This document shows, one piece after another, positions 25,388-37,572 of a DNA stretch of 64,000 bases. The notes under the pieces are model-generated. The model had not been told where the DNA came from and ran no database searches. It saw nothing but the letters and a program-made list of their open reading frames with translations. Location of the stretch: the NCBI RefSeq assembly GCF_036324505.1, contig NC_086352.1:31266312-31330311 (forward strand), in the 5' to 3' direction. The translations under genes and the position numbers were made by a program. The stretch is from Eleginops maclovinus. Taxonomy: Eukaryota; Chordata; Actinopteri; Perciformes; Eleginopidae. How positions within the stretch are numbered: the first letter of the stretch is position 1; each line of letters begins with the position of its first letter.

Positions 25388-28300
25388 TTTATGGTGCTGG
25401 ATGACAGAACATTTAAAATATATCATTTTACAATCCACAAGAAGTCATGAATGAGGAAAGCAACACAGAGTCTATATTCTGTATTTGTTGTTTCCTATGT
25501 AAGCTAGCCTCTGTGTCAGCTGACTGTTGGTTTTAAGGTTTTCACACATTTTGTTTATCATTCTTGGGCTTCCTATTTATGTTGTGGTTCAACTGGTGTC
25601 ACCATGTTAGTCATAGGACACTAATACCATGTCAGCATTAATAAATGCAGAAGTCTCTCCTGCAGCACTCACCCCATCCAGCAAGAGACAGTTTGACCAT
25701 GTAGTGTTTGAAGTAGGTGTTGAACACCTTTATCAGCAAGAGATAGAGGTGAAGTGCCTCTATGGCCATCCAGGTGAAACAGCAGAGCAAGGAGTAATGC
25801 ATGAGAGCTGCCACAAACACACACACCCAGTCCAACTTCGTTTTGGCCCCCCACTCGGTAAGCAAGAAGGTTGTGTTGAGCAAAAACAGGGCCCCGCTCA
25901 GAGAGACATGGATGGAGATGGAGAAATCCAGCTTGTGGTTCCTGAGTAAGTGACAGGAGAAGATGCAACAGTAATTTATGTCAAACTCTTCGCGGGTCAG
26001 CAGATTTAACTGGTTCTAAGACTGGTCAAGGCTTTTACTATCTGCCTTGTGTGCTGTTAGTTAAAATTATTTCAACTTGATCACTTTTATCTATGACCTT
26101 TCAACACTCAAACCAATCAGATGACAGGTGTGCAAGTTAGGAGGGCAGGTAACCATAGAAACTTAACCAGCCATTTTCACTGCAAGGCTCTGCGCCCAAC
26201 CTCAAAGAGCAAATGACGTATTGTGGTAATGAAGCTTTACATGAAAAGGGACATTCTTTTATGAAAACATCTGTGAAATCTAATGTTTCTTTGAATTAAG
26301 GTAAGTATATAGCAAAAGATAAGAATGAACTCAAACTATTCTAAAAAACAAACAAAGAAATCCACATTAATGGATACACTTGGGGTTTTTCAACCTGGAC
26401 CCTATTTTCCTTTTTTCTTTTTGTTTAAATAGCTAATGACAACAACTTTGAAACAGAACCAGTTTCATTTCAATGTGGAGCGAGAAAGCCGCTAAATGAT
26501 AATGGTATAAGATAATGGGCTGCAAACGGGTGAATTGTAATGATACATCACTGTGGTTCAATAATACCGATTCTATGATTAATTTTGCTACAAGATTTTT
26601 TTAAATACACATTTCCGTGGCACTTTGATGTGATGCAACATACACACACATAATCAATACCTCATTCATATTGCCCTGTGTGTGTGTCTCTGTATATGGA
26701 CAACACAGAGGTTTATATAACACATGTACAGTATACCTACCCACTGAAGACAAATGTCACGAGGGACAAAGCAGAGAAGAATGCGGACAGGCCGCAGCCC
26801 AAGTAACTGATGTATGACAGGATGTCCCAGTGATATTGAGGAATTGGTTCCCTTATCTGCAGGAAACAAAGAATGGTGGAAATTATTTGCAACTTAATCT
26901 TGATATGTACCAACATCTGGGAGGTCAGAGACTGATTTCTCATACTTGGTTAATACAGTAATAGTTATGAATAAAGAGTCAACCTTTGCATTTCCTGTGT
27001 GAAATGTCTTAAATAAAGACTGCTTAATATAAAATGTGCAATCAGTCAAATGAAATTATCTTCTTACCAGTAAGACTGCAAAGGGTGTTGCATGGTTACA
27101 GTTGCAAATAATCTTGGTTTGACTACTATTGGTCTCGCATCCATGTTTTTTCCAGTGAAAATCTGGAAATGCGAACATTATAAATTAGATAACATGCAGT
27201 GTTGTCAAATCATTGAAATACAACATATGTATAAGCAAAAGCGAATATATAACCTACCCTTTTCATCAAAATAGTGACACTGTAAGGACGTGTAATTCTG
27301 TAGAAATACAAAAATACAGATTTGCATTAGAGTTATTAATTCAGGTACATGAATGCCCTGGTAAAGAAAAATAACCAATAGACTTAACATAGGCTTAGCA
27401 AAAAAACACGATCAAAAGCAGTGTTATCAATTATTTGAATTCCCCTTTAAAGCTAAATTGTTGGATATATGGACATGTCATTCTTTTCATGATGAAGTTA
27501 TACACCAAAAGCTGTTTCAGATGGCAACAGGTACAATTACTAGGGGAGTTTTAACAAAATGTTTTCATAATCATGATCATTTTACTGAACAATCAGTAAT
27601 TTAATACATTGAGTAGCATACACTTGTATATCCTGGGTCTCCTTTTAATAAAGGAGAATACCCACTAGTACCCCCTGATGTTTGAGAGAGTTATTTTCTC
27701 TTAAGCAAGAGTGCAGAGGTGGGAGAAGTACTCAGATCTTGTACTTGACTAAAAGTAGAAGTACCAGAGTGTAGGAATACTCTGTTACAGTAAAAGTCCT
27801 GCAAACGAAATGTTCCACCAGTAAAAGTAGAAAAGTAGTAGCATCAACATGTACTCTAAATACACACAGTAAAAGTAGTGATTGTTTGATTGGTCCATTT
27901 CAGAATAATATCTCTGATATGTTTTATAATTATTGATCATTAAAGTGTTCTCAGAGCTGGTAAAGGTGCAGCTAGTTTTAAAGGCTTTGTATACTGCAGG
28001 GTAGCTGCTGAATTTACTGCAGGTGAACTACAGTCTGATTTAAGGGCTGATTATATTTACCATCATTCATCCTAATCTGTAAAGTAACTAAAGTTATTTT
28101 AATAAATGTAGTGGAGTAAAAGAAGATGATCTACCTCTGACTTGTAGTGGGAAAGTACAAAGTAGCAAAAAATGGAAATACTCAAGTACAGGAACATCAA
28201 CATTGTGCTTAAGTACAGTACTTGAGTAGATGTAACTTTTTGGCCGAGACAAATGCGATGCAGAAGTCAGTAGCTAGTTGGGTGAGGTGTGGCTAAGCAT

Positions 28301-29159
28301 TTATACTGGCGCGTGACAATCAGAGAGAAAACAAGAACTCATGCAACGACAGACTTACATCCAATGTTGTGTTGGGTAAAATACCGAAAGTCATGGTGAT
28401 TGGTGTCTTCAGATTCTGAAGGCGATCTTTGCCTTGGACCTCTATCCTGACAACCATTGATGAGATATTTTCCTGTTCGAACTGAGCAACAGTTTCACTT
28501 TATAAATGTGTACACCTTATATATTCAAACCGTTCATCACCAAAGAATCTGCAAACATTCATGACAAGGATTCAAGCATTAGTGTGTTATAGTATATAAC
28601 ACACTAATGCTTGAACTATATAGTGGACTAGATGGACCATGCAAGAAGGGAGGGTTAAGGTCATACTTTGAACTGACTGCTATGCATGTAGCTGACCAAC
28701 CCAATAACCCTCTTCTCCTCTGAGATGGAGCGCAGGGCATCTATAGGCAGTACAATGTCAGGGATAAGCGACGCGTTCTCAGGCAGCTAAGTGGGGATAC
28801 AAGAGGTTACAGCACATTACAACACATAGTGAAATCCACGTCATTGTAAATCTGAACATGGGTCAACAAGGTTTGCATAAACTGAACTAAGTCTAATGTC
28901 AAATAAGCACAACAAAGACATTAACATGTTAAAATCAAGGACTCTTAGTCATCCCCATTTTAGATGGCATTATTAGGATGTATTGTTGCCCCCTTTATAC
29001 ATTATATTACTTTCTTGGAATCAGCTTTAATTGGTATTATTATTATTAATTATTATTATGAATGACTATAATATATATATATAAAACTATTTAAAATGAG
29101 TAATTATTGTTTTAATTATTATGTAATAATTTCAATAATTTCTAATTGTTTAACCTATT

Positions 29160-29190
<31 letters not shown>

Positions 29191-29211
29191 TATATATATA
29201 TTATTATTATT

Positions 29212-29277
<66 letters not shown>

Positions 29278-32200
29278 CATGTCATTATTTTTCAGATTAA
29301 TTACTTGTAATTGTTGTTCGGGATGCTATTTATATATTGTAAGTTAGAAAATATATATTTATTCTTTCATGTAAAAAAGATCCTTATCAAGGCATACAAT
29401 AAGGCATGTTTTTCTTTTTTTTACATATTTTTTTTTACTTTACTGCCTTTAAAGTAATTTTTTTGTTGTTGTTTGTTTTCGCTAAGTACATTCACGGACA
29501 AACCAGGTTGATAAATAAAAAGTAAACAATCCTGTTAATTCCTCAGCAGCATCTGAAACACAGCTAGTGTACCTGAGGAAAGTCTAGCTTGACGGTGGTG
29601 CCGGTGGAGTTGAGGTTGGTGATGTTCACCACATTCAGAGTCATTTCTTTCATGTCGTAGGACATGGAGCCTCTCACTTCCAGGTGGGTTATCCCAATGA
29701 TGTTGTGGATTACCGTTCTTTCCACCCTGCAAAAACACATAAACCAATTTTACAAGCCTTGTTCAACGGAGAAAACGCTCTTAGAAGAGACCAGGAGAGA
29801 CAACGGTCCTGTAACCAATCATGTTTACTGAATGGGCAGCTGATCTAATGGGACTTTAAGATAAGGTGATTTCGAAACAGCATCACTGTTAATATTACTA
29901 GGGGGGACAGAGCCTTCTCCGTCGCTGCCCCCTCCCTCTGGAACTCACTCCCACAACCCATCAGAGACTGCACTGACCTCACCACCTTCAAGAAACTCAT
30001 AAAAACTCACCTCTTCAAACTGGCTTTTAATGTGTGACTTTGCTCGATTTTAATGTAACTTTTACTTTATTTATTGTTGTCGCTTTTTTATGTACCTCTG
30101 TAAAGCGACTTTGAGCACCTGAAAAAGCACTTATAAAATAAATGTATTATTATTATTACTAATCACATAATGTCATCATTGTTGTCCTGTAGATTAGGCA
30201 ATCATATTCCTGTAGACACAGGAATGACATCACTAACGTGTAGTTATTCGTATAAGTTCTTTATGAAAAAGATTATGTGTTTAGGTCCAGAATCATTCAA
30301 TTACAATAGTTGTTGATGAGTAATTGCCATTATCGCATGATGAATACAATTTATCCAACCCTCGCACCTCTCTTTTGCATCCTTGCTGTGTTGAGCTAAC
30401 GTGAGAGAAACACACATGATTGAGGGGAGTGAGGAGCCATGATATCAAAGTAGAAATCATCCAATAAAGCGTTGTTCCTAGTTGTACTATCAGTTGTAGT
30501 GCTAAACTTGTCATGTTTGTGTCAGCAGGGCATGAGAAGCGTGTTGAAATATTTCGTCTAGGAAATATTTCTGGATCAAAGATGTTAAAAGACAGACATT
30601 GTCATACAGCCATGGCTACACACAGTATAACATAAACTAAAAAAGAGTACACACTAAAATATTAGGCTGATCCAGTAGTAAGCAAGATGAGCTGTAGGTA
30701 GATTCACACACATGCACGCACAACCAAAAACATGACCCCCCAGGTTTAGTCCTGGCAGAGATAATGCATGAGTTTGTGTCCAGAGCAGCAGACACAGGGT
30801 TTCCTTGTCGCAGGTCTCACCTTATATATTCTTTCTTGATTTCCGTGTTGTCACGGAACAGATTTTGGCATGAATTCTTTACGTACAAGAGTTTAATCAT
30901 TTCCTTTTTGCCAGCGCTTGCTCCACCAAGCGAAGTGATCAATGGCTTGATGAAATGGCTCTTGCATGGGTACAGTTTGCAAGTCATATCTGGGAAGGGA
31001 GAGGGGAATCAGAGTCAAAGAGAGAGACACTGCAGGTTAGTCTTGCCCTGCTGTTAAGTAAGACTAAGAGTAAGACTTTTGCTAATGACTGATAACCACA
31101 CATTAATATTGTGTGGATCCAGTAGTAGAGGTCCAATGTCGCCCTCTATTTTTCTATAATATATTTCTATTTATCTGCATTCTGCAAAAAAATGGTTCCA
31201 AAACGGTATGCAAGTAGTGTAGTATGTATTAAGATAACGCTCCATTTGCATATCTAAACATAAAAAGAAACGGTAACAATAAAACAATGGTCTTAATGTG
31301 AGATTAACTGAGACATTTTCATTGTGCTAATTGTAGTTATGCACTTACGGTACATGTTTGTTCCATCCGTGTCAAAGCCTATATTGGGAGGAACTGTCAC
31401 ATTTGTCACAGTCACATTCAGACAAACAGATGATCCATTTAAACACATCGTGCTGGTGTAACTGCAGAAGACGACGCAGTTAGAGTTGTTGTATGTGCAA
31501 TTCACAGAATTCGGCTTGTCCATAACAACAACAACAGCATGCTTCATGTGTATTTCCACGTGTCTGTTTGAAATGTTGAGACAAACTGAAAACACAAGAA
31601 ACTCACTTTATCTTACTGTTCCTTAAGGTTTTTTGTTTGTTTTCATATTTAAGCAGTTATTTCAATATATCATATCTTTAAATATTGTTGTCATTTTATA
31701 TTCTGAATGTTTTTGGGTTATAATTGTTGATGTATCCTTGTGTTTTTCATTGTTGTTGTCATTTTAAAAACTGTATTTACTGCTCATAGCTTGTGAATTT
31801 ACTCCAGGTTTAACTAAAGTCTTACTAAAGTGTTGATTGTATTTCACATCATTAATCCAAATCTGCAAAGTAACAAAAGGTATTAAATTCATGTCACGGA
31901 GAAAAAAATATTTGCCTCTAATTTGTAGTGGGGTATAAGCACAAAGTTGGAAAAAATGGAAATACAAGTACCTCAATATGTTACTTATAAATATGTAGTT
32001 ACTTTTCACCGTTGCATATTACTGTACTGTCGTCACAAGAAGCTTAGTTTAAAATGTAATCGCTAAAAAGTTAAACATTTATCTATTTGATGGATCTATG
32101 CTCCAAAGGAGTTTATGAAGCACAATGAAAAGTCTTTGACACTGTAGAGTGACTCATGATAAGGGGAAATTGAAGAAATTAAGATGTACATTTTATTTTC

Positions 32201-32803
32201 GTCCCCTACTAGAAGGACAATCATTTGGCTTAAAACTCAGTTCTTTTGTATTCTGCTTTGCTACTTAACACACTGTGTGCTTCGTCCAATTTAACTAACC
32301 TTATATAATAATAAGTTAACCTCAATGCATGTGTATATCATAGTGTGGATCATTCATCGCACCTTGTGACCTGATACTCATGCATTACTACTGCAAAGAT
32401 TATTTTTGCTGCTGTCGATTGCCATTGTTTTGAATTTTTGCAATTTCCCATCTCCAAATGCCATAGAAAAAGACATCTCCAGAGCAGTGAAATCTAACCT
32501 TTTCTGAGGGGTATGCCTCTGAACCCCCCTAGAATTCACATGGCCATAACTGTGCTATTTGAAGCCTGTTAGGACCATAATAAGGGTAGAGATTGGTTTA
32601 CTTTTTAACCAGGAACTCTGTCCTTTTAAGCTTGTGAGACAATAAATAGAAAACAAACACAGCAATAGCAGAAAAACAGTCATTATTTTTTACCAATTTC
32701 AAAATGCTCTTTGGTGAAAAAAACTCAAAATAATCAAACTGACTTCCATACCTTCGTCAGCCAGAGATAGAGGCAGCAGCAGTAACAGCAGTAAGGGAAC
32801 CAT
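22688..32803 (-). CDS. Adhesion G-protein-coupled receptor, ADGRG group (receptor B)
   Basis: Thirteen exons join in phase to 641 aa: 32752-32803, 31349-31585, 30821-30989, 29573-29726, 28667-28786, 28359-28481, 27258-27297, 27068-27162, 26741-26856, 25673-25941, 25213-25318, 24466-24794 and 22688-22803. A leucine-rich signal peptide (MVPLLLLLLLPLSLADE) is followed by a Cys- and Asn-glycosylation-rich ectodomain. I do not see the pentraxin/laminin-like motif of GPR56. The GAIN domain spans exons 4-8 (SSMVVRIEV in exon 6). The GPS is atypical, CNCNHATPFAVLL, with Ala instead of Leu before the expected cleavage Thr (A323/T324). TM1 lies about 343-367. TM2-TM3 carry CCFTWMAIEALHLYLLL. TM6 carries VMGLTCLMGTTWGLAF, and TM7 starts at FCILNSSQG. 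The tail is basic, then Thr-rich, and ends LTSKFD. Exon 6 could use more than one acceptor; I chose 28481 because it keeps frame with SSMVV. Intact as far as can be read. The exact ortholog is not assigned. Confidence 0.92.
22900..24330. repeat. Degenerate CATCCCTT/CCTCC polypyrimidine tract
   Basis: About 1.4 kb of loosely repeated words such as TACATCCCTTCA, CATCCCTCC and TTTGACCCTCCA on the plus strand. The transcribed strand of receptor B is therefore a long purine-rich stretch. It fills most of the last intron of receptor B. Confidence 0.85.
25326..25385. repeat. (CA)n microsatellite, about 30 units
   Basis: An uninterrupted CA run that begins 8 bases from the start of exon 11 of receptor B (25318). 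In the sense strand it is a TG run placed where the polypyrimidine tract would be. Confidence 0.97.
27715..28250. repeat. Dispersed 'AAGTAnAAGT' repeat, copy B
   Basis: Same family and orientation as 12660-13110. It lies in the intron between exons 6 and 7 of receptor B. It begins GAGAAGTACTCAGATCTTGT and ends near AGTACTTGAGTAGATGTAAC. Confidence 0.8.
28571..28615. other. Perfect hairpin with 21-bp arms and a 3-base loop
   Basis: Arms 28571-28591 and 28595-28615 are exact reverse complements (ends TTCAAGC and GCTTGAA), with loop GTA. It lies in the intron between exons 5 and 6 of receptor B, about 90 bases upstream of exon 6. No gene function is implied. Confidence 0.9.
29150..29280. repeat. 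(AAT/ATT)n microsatellite
   Basis: Runs of AAT, then TATATA, then ATT, then a longer AAT run, so it is partly self-complementary. It is intronic in receptor B. Confidence 0.95.
29895..30155 (+). mobile_element. L2/CR1-type LINE 3' fragment
   Basis: The plus strand reads GDRAFSVAAPSLWNSLPQPI, then RDC, then a TFKKLIKTHLFKLAF-like end and a stop. This is the C-terminal signature of fish L2-type reverse transcriptase ORFs. A short 3' UTR with CTCTGTAAAGCGACTTTGAG follows, ending in an ATT run. It is 5'-truncated and lies in an intron of receptor B, antisense to it. Confidence 0.8.
31770..32000. repeat. Fragment of the dispersed 'AAGTAnAAGT' repeat
   Basis: Shares GAATTTACT, CCAGGTTTAACTAAAGTCTTA-like and GTACTTACTTTT-like text with the copies at 12660 and 27715. 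Degenerate and intronic in receptor B. Confidence 0.5.
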
Positions 32804-33763
32804 CTTACTTTCTCTGCATCTGTGAAAAAATGAAAAAAGAAATGTACATTTGAATGCCAATATATTCAGTAAGTTAATTTAAAACCTTTCCTGTTCTGGC
32901 TTTGAATTCAGATACAAAAAAAACCAAACAAACAAAAAAAAAACAAGCACACCACTAAATCAAAGAATTGTATTTGGATGTAACTGTAATATAGTTTTTA
33001 AAGGAACGCAATGAGGTTTAACGCAATACAGAAAAAAGTGAATCATGTTTGTTTTCATTAATCTTTCCCCCGAATGTTTCTCCCAAAAATTCTCAATTCT
33101 ATAACACCAGAACATTAACACAACATTTAATTTAAACCAGTAAAAATGATAAGTGCAATAGTGTCGCCCAATATGAATTGCACAATATAGTGACATCTTC
33201 GATGAAGTTCCATCAAAAGGGACATTTGAAGTCCAGAATCTCTATTTTGAATGTCCTATTTCTATAGTTACAATAGATTTACCAACATTTAAATATACTA
33301 TTTCATCTTTCAACTTTGACAAACAATCCCACAATCTCTTAATACCCAAAATGGCCAATGAAGGAAAGATAACTTAAGGTACTTACAATAACACTCGGTG
33401 GAAAGCTCTCGTTACCTCTGAAGCGGTATGAAGCAGACTTCCTTGTGAACCGTGGGTGTATTCTAATGATCAGCAGCTTAATGTAAAATACAATAGTTCT
33501 TGTGTTCGGCTGTTGGATAAATTTGTTTTATGCAAATAGTGGAATAATATTACTGAAGGGGAGTTTGTTTCATATTGATGTCATAGCCTAAAATGCTACT
33601 GCGACAGAACAAGGGCGTGTGTCAATAGAAATGTTATTTCATGTAGAATAGCTTCATGGAAAACTACTGAAGACTTCCAGGTTAACTGATGTACGTAAGC
33701 CATTAGGGAAGTAGTGAATTAAAAAAAAACTGCTTAGCATAACCACAATATGAGCAGATACAT
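32804..33763. other. Upstream flank of receptor B
   Basis: Non-coding, A/T-rich. It probably contains a 5' non-coding exon or the promoter, because the ATG of receptor B follows a splice-like CAG at about 32820, but I cannot place a start site. Confidence 0.4.
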
Positions 33764-33954
33764 ACAGCTCTGGAAAAAAATAAGAGACCACTGAAGCATT
33801 ATCAGTTTCTCTGGTTTTATTAATTATAGATATCTCTTTGAGTTGACAACCTTTCTCTGTGTAGGAATTCACAGACACTGCAATGGCCGTACATGTAGAG
33901 ATTGAGATTTAAGAACATTTTAGAGTGGTCTCTTAATTTTTTCCCCAGTTTTAC
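33764..33954. mobile_element. Small inverted-repeat element
   Basis: The left end is ACAGCTCTGGAAAAAAATAA then GAGACCACT. The right end, read on the other strand, is AAAACTGGGGAAAAAATTAA then GAGACCACT. It is about 190 bp with TA outside the ends. It resembles a non-autonomous Tc1/mariner relic. Confidence 0.65.
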
Positions 33955-34122
33955 ATACACACGCGGACACTGTGAAAAGTGTGAAAAATGTTTAATAAAA
34001 AGCCATACACAGTATATACAGTACATGATGAACAGTCTATTTTAAATACAATCTATTTTGTCTGTAGGATTAGGCCAACAGATACACACGCTTAAAAAAA
34101 CTCTGCTGTCTCACTGCACCCA

Positions 34123-34310
34123 GTGTCAGTTTATTGTGAAGTTATCCATGCAGCTGAACACATGTTTCCATTCTCAAATTGCACTGTATGGTCTGGCATG
34201 CATCAAACATTAAGGTCCCTCCTCTTAACCACCGTACATTGGTTGTTGACATGTGTATGAAATATGTTCAGCTTTAGTTCCCCATCCTAAAGGTCAAACC
34301 AAAAGGATCA
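34123..34310. repeat. Direct repeat, copy 1 (abuts the LINE)
   Basis: Nearly identical to 45678-45866 in the same orientation, from GTGTCAGTTTATTGTGAAGT to CAAACCAAAAGGATC, with a few substitutions. Non-coding. Its right edge coincides with the left edge of the inverted LINE. Confidence 0.92.
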
Positions 34311-36030
34311 TATTTGCATAAACAACGTGGAGTTACTCTACGAATGTTATGGAAAGCTTGGGGGCCCTTTGGGAGTATCAGAATAGGGAGATGGTTTTCA
34401 AAAAGTTTTGCAAGAACTTTTGCAATGATCTTAGCATCGGAGTTTAATAATGAAATTGGACGATAAGATCCACACTTTGAGTGGGATTTATCCGGTTTTA
34501 AAATCAGTGTTATTAATGCATTGCATAAGGAGGGTGGTATGTGCTCTGCTTTAATTGATTCGGCCAACATATCAAAGAGCGGTGGTACAAGTATCTCCTT
34601 AAAGCGCTTGTAAATATCTATAGGTAATCCATCAGGACCAGATGCTTTCCCACCGTTCATGCAGGACAGTGCATCAAACAATTCATCCATTGTAATAGGG
34701 GAGTCCAACTCCTCCTTTATCCCCTTTTTTAGCACTGGAATGGTAAGCTGGTGTAGAAAGGAATGGAGGTCATTAGTATATGGAGTCTCTAATGTATAAA
34801 GGTTCATATAATAATTTTGAAAAGCTTTATTAATTTTGATTGGGTTTGTTTTTGTCCCCCCTTCAGTTTCAATCTCTGTAATAGCCCTTTCATTCTGTAG
34901 GGTTTTAATGCGCCATGCTAATCATTTTCCAGCAGATTCTCCCTGCTTAGAGTATGTCTGTTTTAACCTAGTGATACTGTTTAATTACTCGTTTTATTTT
35001 GCCCTTAATTTGGAGAGCCTCTGTATATTCTCTGGTAAATTATTCACTGAGAGCTCCCTTTCCATATCTTTAAGATCTCACTCATGTTCAGTAAAGAGTA
35101 GATGCATCTGAATGGCCTTGCTACTTGTATATGAAATCATCTGACCTCTAATATAAGCTTTAATGGCTTCCCATCTAGTAGAGGCAGATGTTTCATTCTT
35201 ATTAATAGCAAAGAATACCTCAATATTTGTCTCTACAAACTTTAAAAAGTCCTGATTTGGGAGCCATTTTGGGCTAAGTCTTCACACAGTCTGCCCCCGC
35301 ATATAGAATCTTAAGCAATAGTGCAAAAATAATAGGGCATGATCTGAGATAACAATGCCTTTATAACCACAATCCAGTATATTAGCTGTGAGGGATTTAG
35401 AAATCAAGAAATAGTCTATGCGGGACTGTGTTTGGTGTGTGTTGGAGTGGTAAGAGTATTCTCAAGTATTGGGATTTTTGATTCTCCAGATATCACATAG
35501 GTGCAGTTCTGACACAAAGGGATTTATCGCCCTGCGGGAATTAGAATGGGAGGTGTCATTTCTGGTAGACCGGTCTAAAAGTAGATTAGGGGCACAATTA
35601 AAATCTCCCCCCATTATTATTTCACCTCTGAAGGAGGAAACCACCAGAAAGAGATTATTAAAGAATGTGGCAGCGTCAGTATTGGGCCCATACATGTTTG
35701 CAAAAGTAATTTCTTGGTTCAATAATGTCCATTGACCACCACATATCTACCTGAAGGGTCTTGAATATATTTGTGAATCCTAAAAGGGACTGATTTATGG
35801 ATAAGGGTTATTACTCCTCTAGCCTGTGAAGAGTAACTTGAGGCAAGAACTTGCCCTGGCCATCTCTTCCTTACACGTATAATCTCGTCTAACTGTAAAT
35901 GAGTTTCTTGTAGAAAAATAACGTTAGCTTGAAGGTGTTTAAGTCTGGAGAGTATTTGCTTAATTTTAACTAATTTTCTCATACCCCTAACATTCCATGA
36001 AGTAATAATGAGAAAAGGAGCATTGCTCAT
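34311..36030 (-). pseudogene. L1 ORF2, endonuclease plus start of reverse transcriptase, interrupted
   Basis: From 36030 the minus strand begins TSWNVRGMRK and reads VIFLQETH (catalytic Glu), then shifts frame near 35720 and continues with MYGPNTD and GGDFNCAP (Asp and Asn of the endonuclease fold). The stretch 35460-34810 is decayed. From 34807 the frame resumes with GGKASGPDGLP and YRPISLLNSDAKIIAKVLA, the first RT blocks, and then ends at the element's edge. Several stops and shifts make it non-functional. Confidence 0.85.
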
Positions 36031-36499
36031 AACATAGCCTTAGCAATATTACATAAAGTTATTATATCAGCATCCCTCTGAGCAAAGTAAAACAGTGCAT
36101 CATCAAAACACAGAAGATAATAAAGAGAAAAGAAAACAAGAAACTCTCGAGAACAGCGAGAGAGCTCTCCTAAAACCCTGTGCCCCCTAATTGCACAGAC
36201 CCCTTTCACCCTTATGCACATAATTGAAGGACCGGAACACCTACGCCGTTTCTCAATAACGGAGCAGATATAAAACATTGATCAATAAAAAAGTAAACCC
36301 ATGTCCGGCCGAATTAAATATGTGAAAAAACCCTATAGCCTACTGGCCCATTGCATCATAACCAAACTAAATGACCGCATTTTAGGATGAAACAGCAATG
36401 TTTACCAATCTAAGACATGGCCGAAATTATTCATTAAGATAGTTGGAATCATTTTTTGGAATGGATCCAAGTGCTAAGCTAGCAAGACTCACTCAGTCC

Positions 36500-37390
36500 A
36501 CGTTACATTCAGTCTGGGACCGTTCTGCTTCGATCTTTTGGACGAATGCCTCTGCATCGGCTGGGTTGGAAAAATTGAGCGTTTTACCCATAGACTGTAT
36601 ATATATACAGTCTATGGTTTTACCATTATGGAAGATTCTCATTTTAGCCGGGAATTGTAAACCAAACTCGATCTGAAGGCTGTGTAGTGGGGATTTCACT
36701 CCATCGAACAATCTCCTCCGTTGCTGGATCTCTGCTGAAAGGTCGGGAAAAACATCAGTCGGGTCCCTTCGAATTTTACAGCTTTCTTCTTGCGAGCTGC
36801 CTTCATCACCCGGTCTCTGTCGTTCAACCAGCAAAACTTCATGATGATAGCCCGAGGAGCCGGTGTTCGGTTCGGATTGTTGTTGGCGGAGGCTGCTGCT
36901 CTTGGGAGTCTGAAGGCTTGGTCAATAGATGGAGGATTCACAAAATCTTCTGGACCAAGGATTTCGGGCAACCACTGGTTGAGAAACGACACTAGTCACC
37001 TTTCTCGTTTTTTTCCGGCAAGCCCACCAGTCTCAAATTGAAGCGATGCTGACGGTTTTCCATGGATTCCACCGACTTGGTGAGTGCTAGCACCTGTTTA
37101 TTGGTGGTTGCTGTTAGCTTATCCAAGTCGCTCAGTCGGTCCTCCGCAGAGCTTATACGTGATTCTGCACCTCCCAGTCTTTCGGAGAAGGAGTCAATGA
37201 CTTCTTTAATGCCACGGTTTGACGATATAACTTCTTGGAGTTGGGCAGAAAAGTCTTGCCTAAGAGCCTGAAAAGCTGCTAATATCCCTTCCGTAGCATG
37301 AGAGGTTTCCGTTTCTCCTTGTGCTAATTCAGACTCAGACTCAGCCTCTACCTTCTTTCCTTTAACTTTACCGGGTTTACTCGACGGCAT
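36500..37390 (-). pseudogene. L1 ORF1, frameshifted
   Basis: Starts MPSSKPGKVKGKK (basic). A heptad-like coiled coil follows (SRISSAEDRLSDLDKL), then FNLRLVGLPE, the start of the ORF1 RNA-binding domain. A frameshift near 36995 leads to FLNQWLPEILG and RAIIMKFCWLNDRDRVMKAA, and another near 36740 to RRRLFDGVKSPLHS and GLQFPAKMRI. A 28-bp palindromic insertion sits at 36589-36616. In intact copies ORF1 makes a trimeric nucleic-acid chaperone. Confidence 0.8.
36581..36624. other. 28-bp palindrome flanked by an 8-bp target duplication
   Basis: 36589-36616 is a perfect palindrome that begins CATAGACTGTATAT. It is bracketed by GTTTTACC at 36581-36588 and again at 36617-36624. The surrounding L1 ORF1 frame reads straight through if the insert and one duplication are ignored. 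This is a mini-insertion with hAT-length target duplication. Confidence 0.88.
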
Positions 37391-37572
37391 TCTCAGTATT
37401 TCTAACTATATAGTATGTCATATACTTCGGACAATTAGCTTAAACTGCTTTCACTTTCAAATGAGTGGGTTTACTTATCTTTTATCCAAATATTTCACCG
37501 GAGAACATGGGTACTGCGACTTCTCACGTTGACGTCATAACCGGAACTCCCGCCCCCCCTCTGTTTACACTA

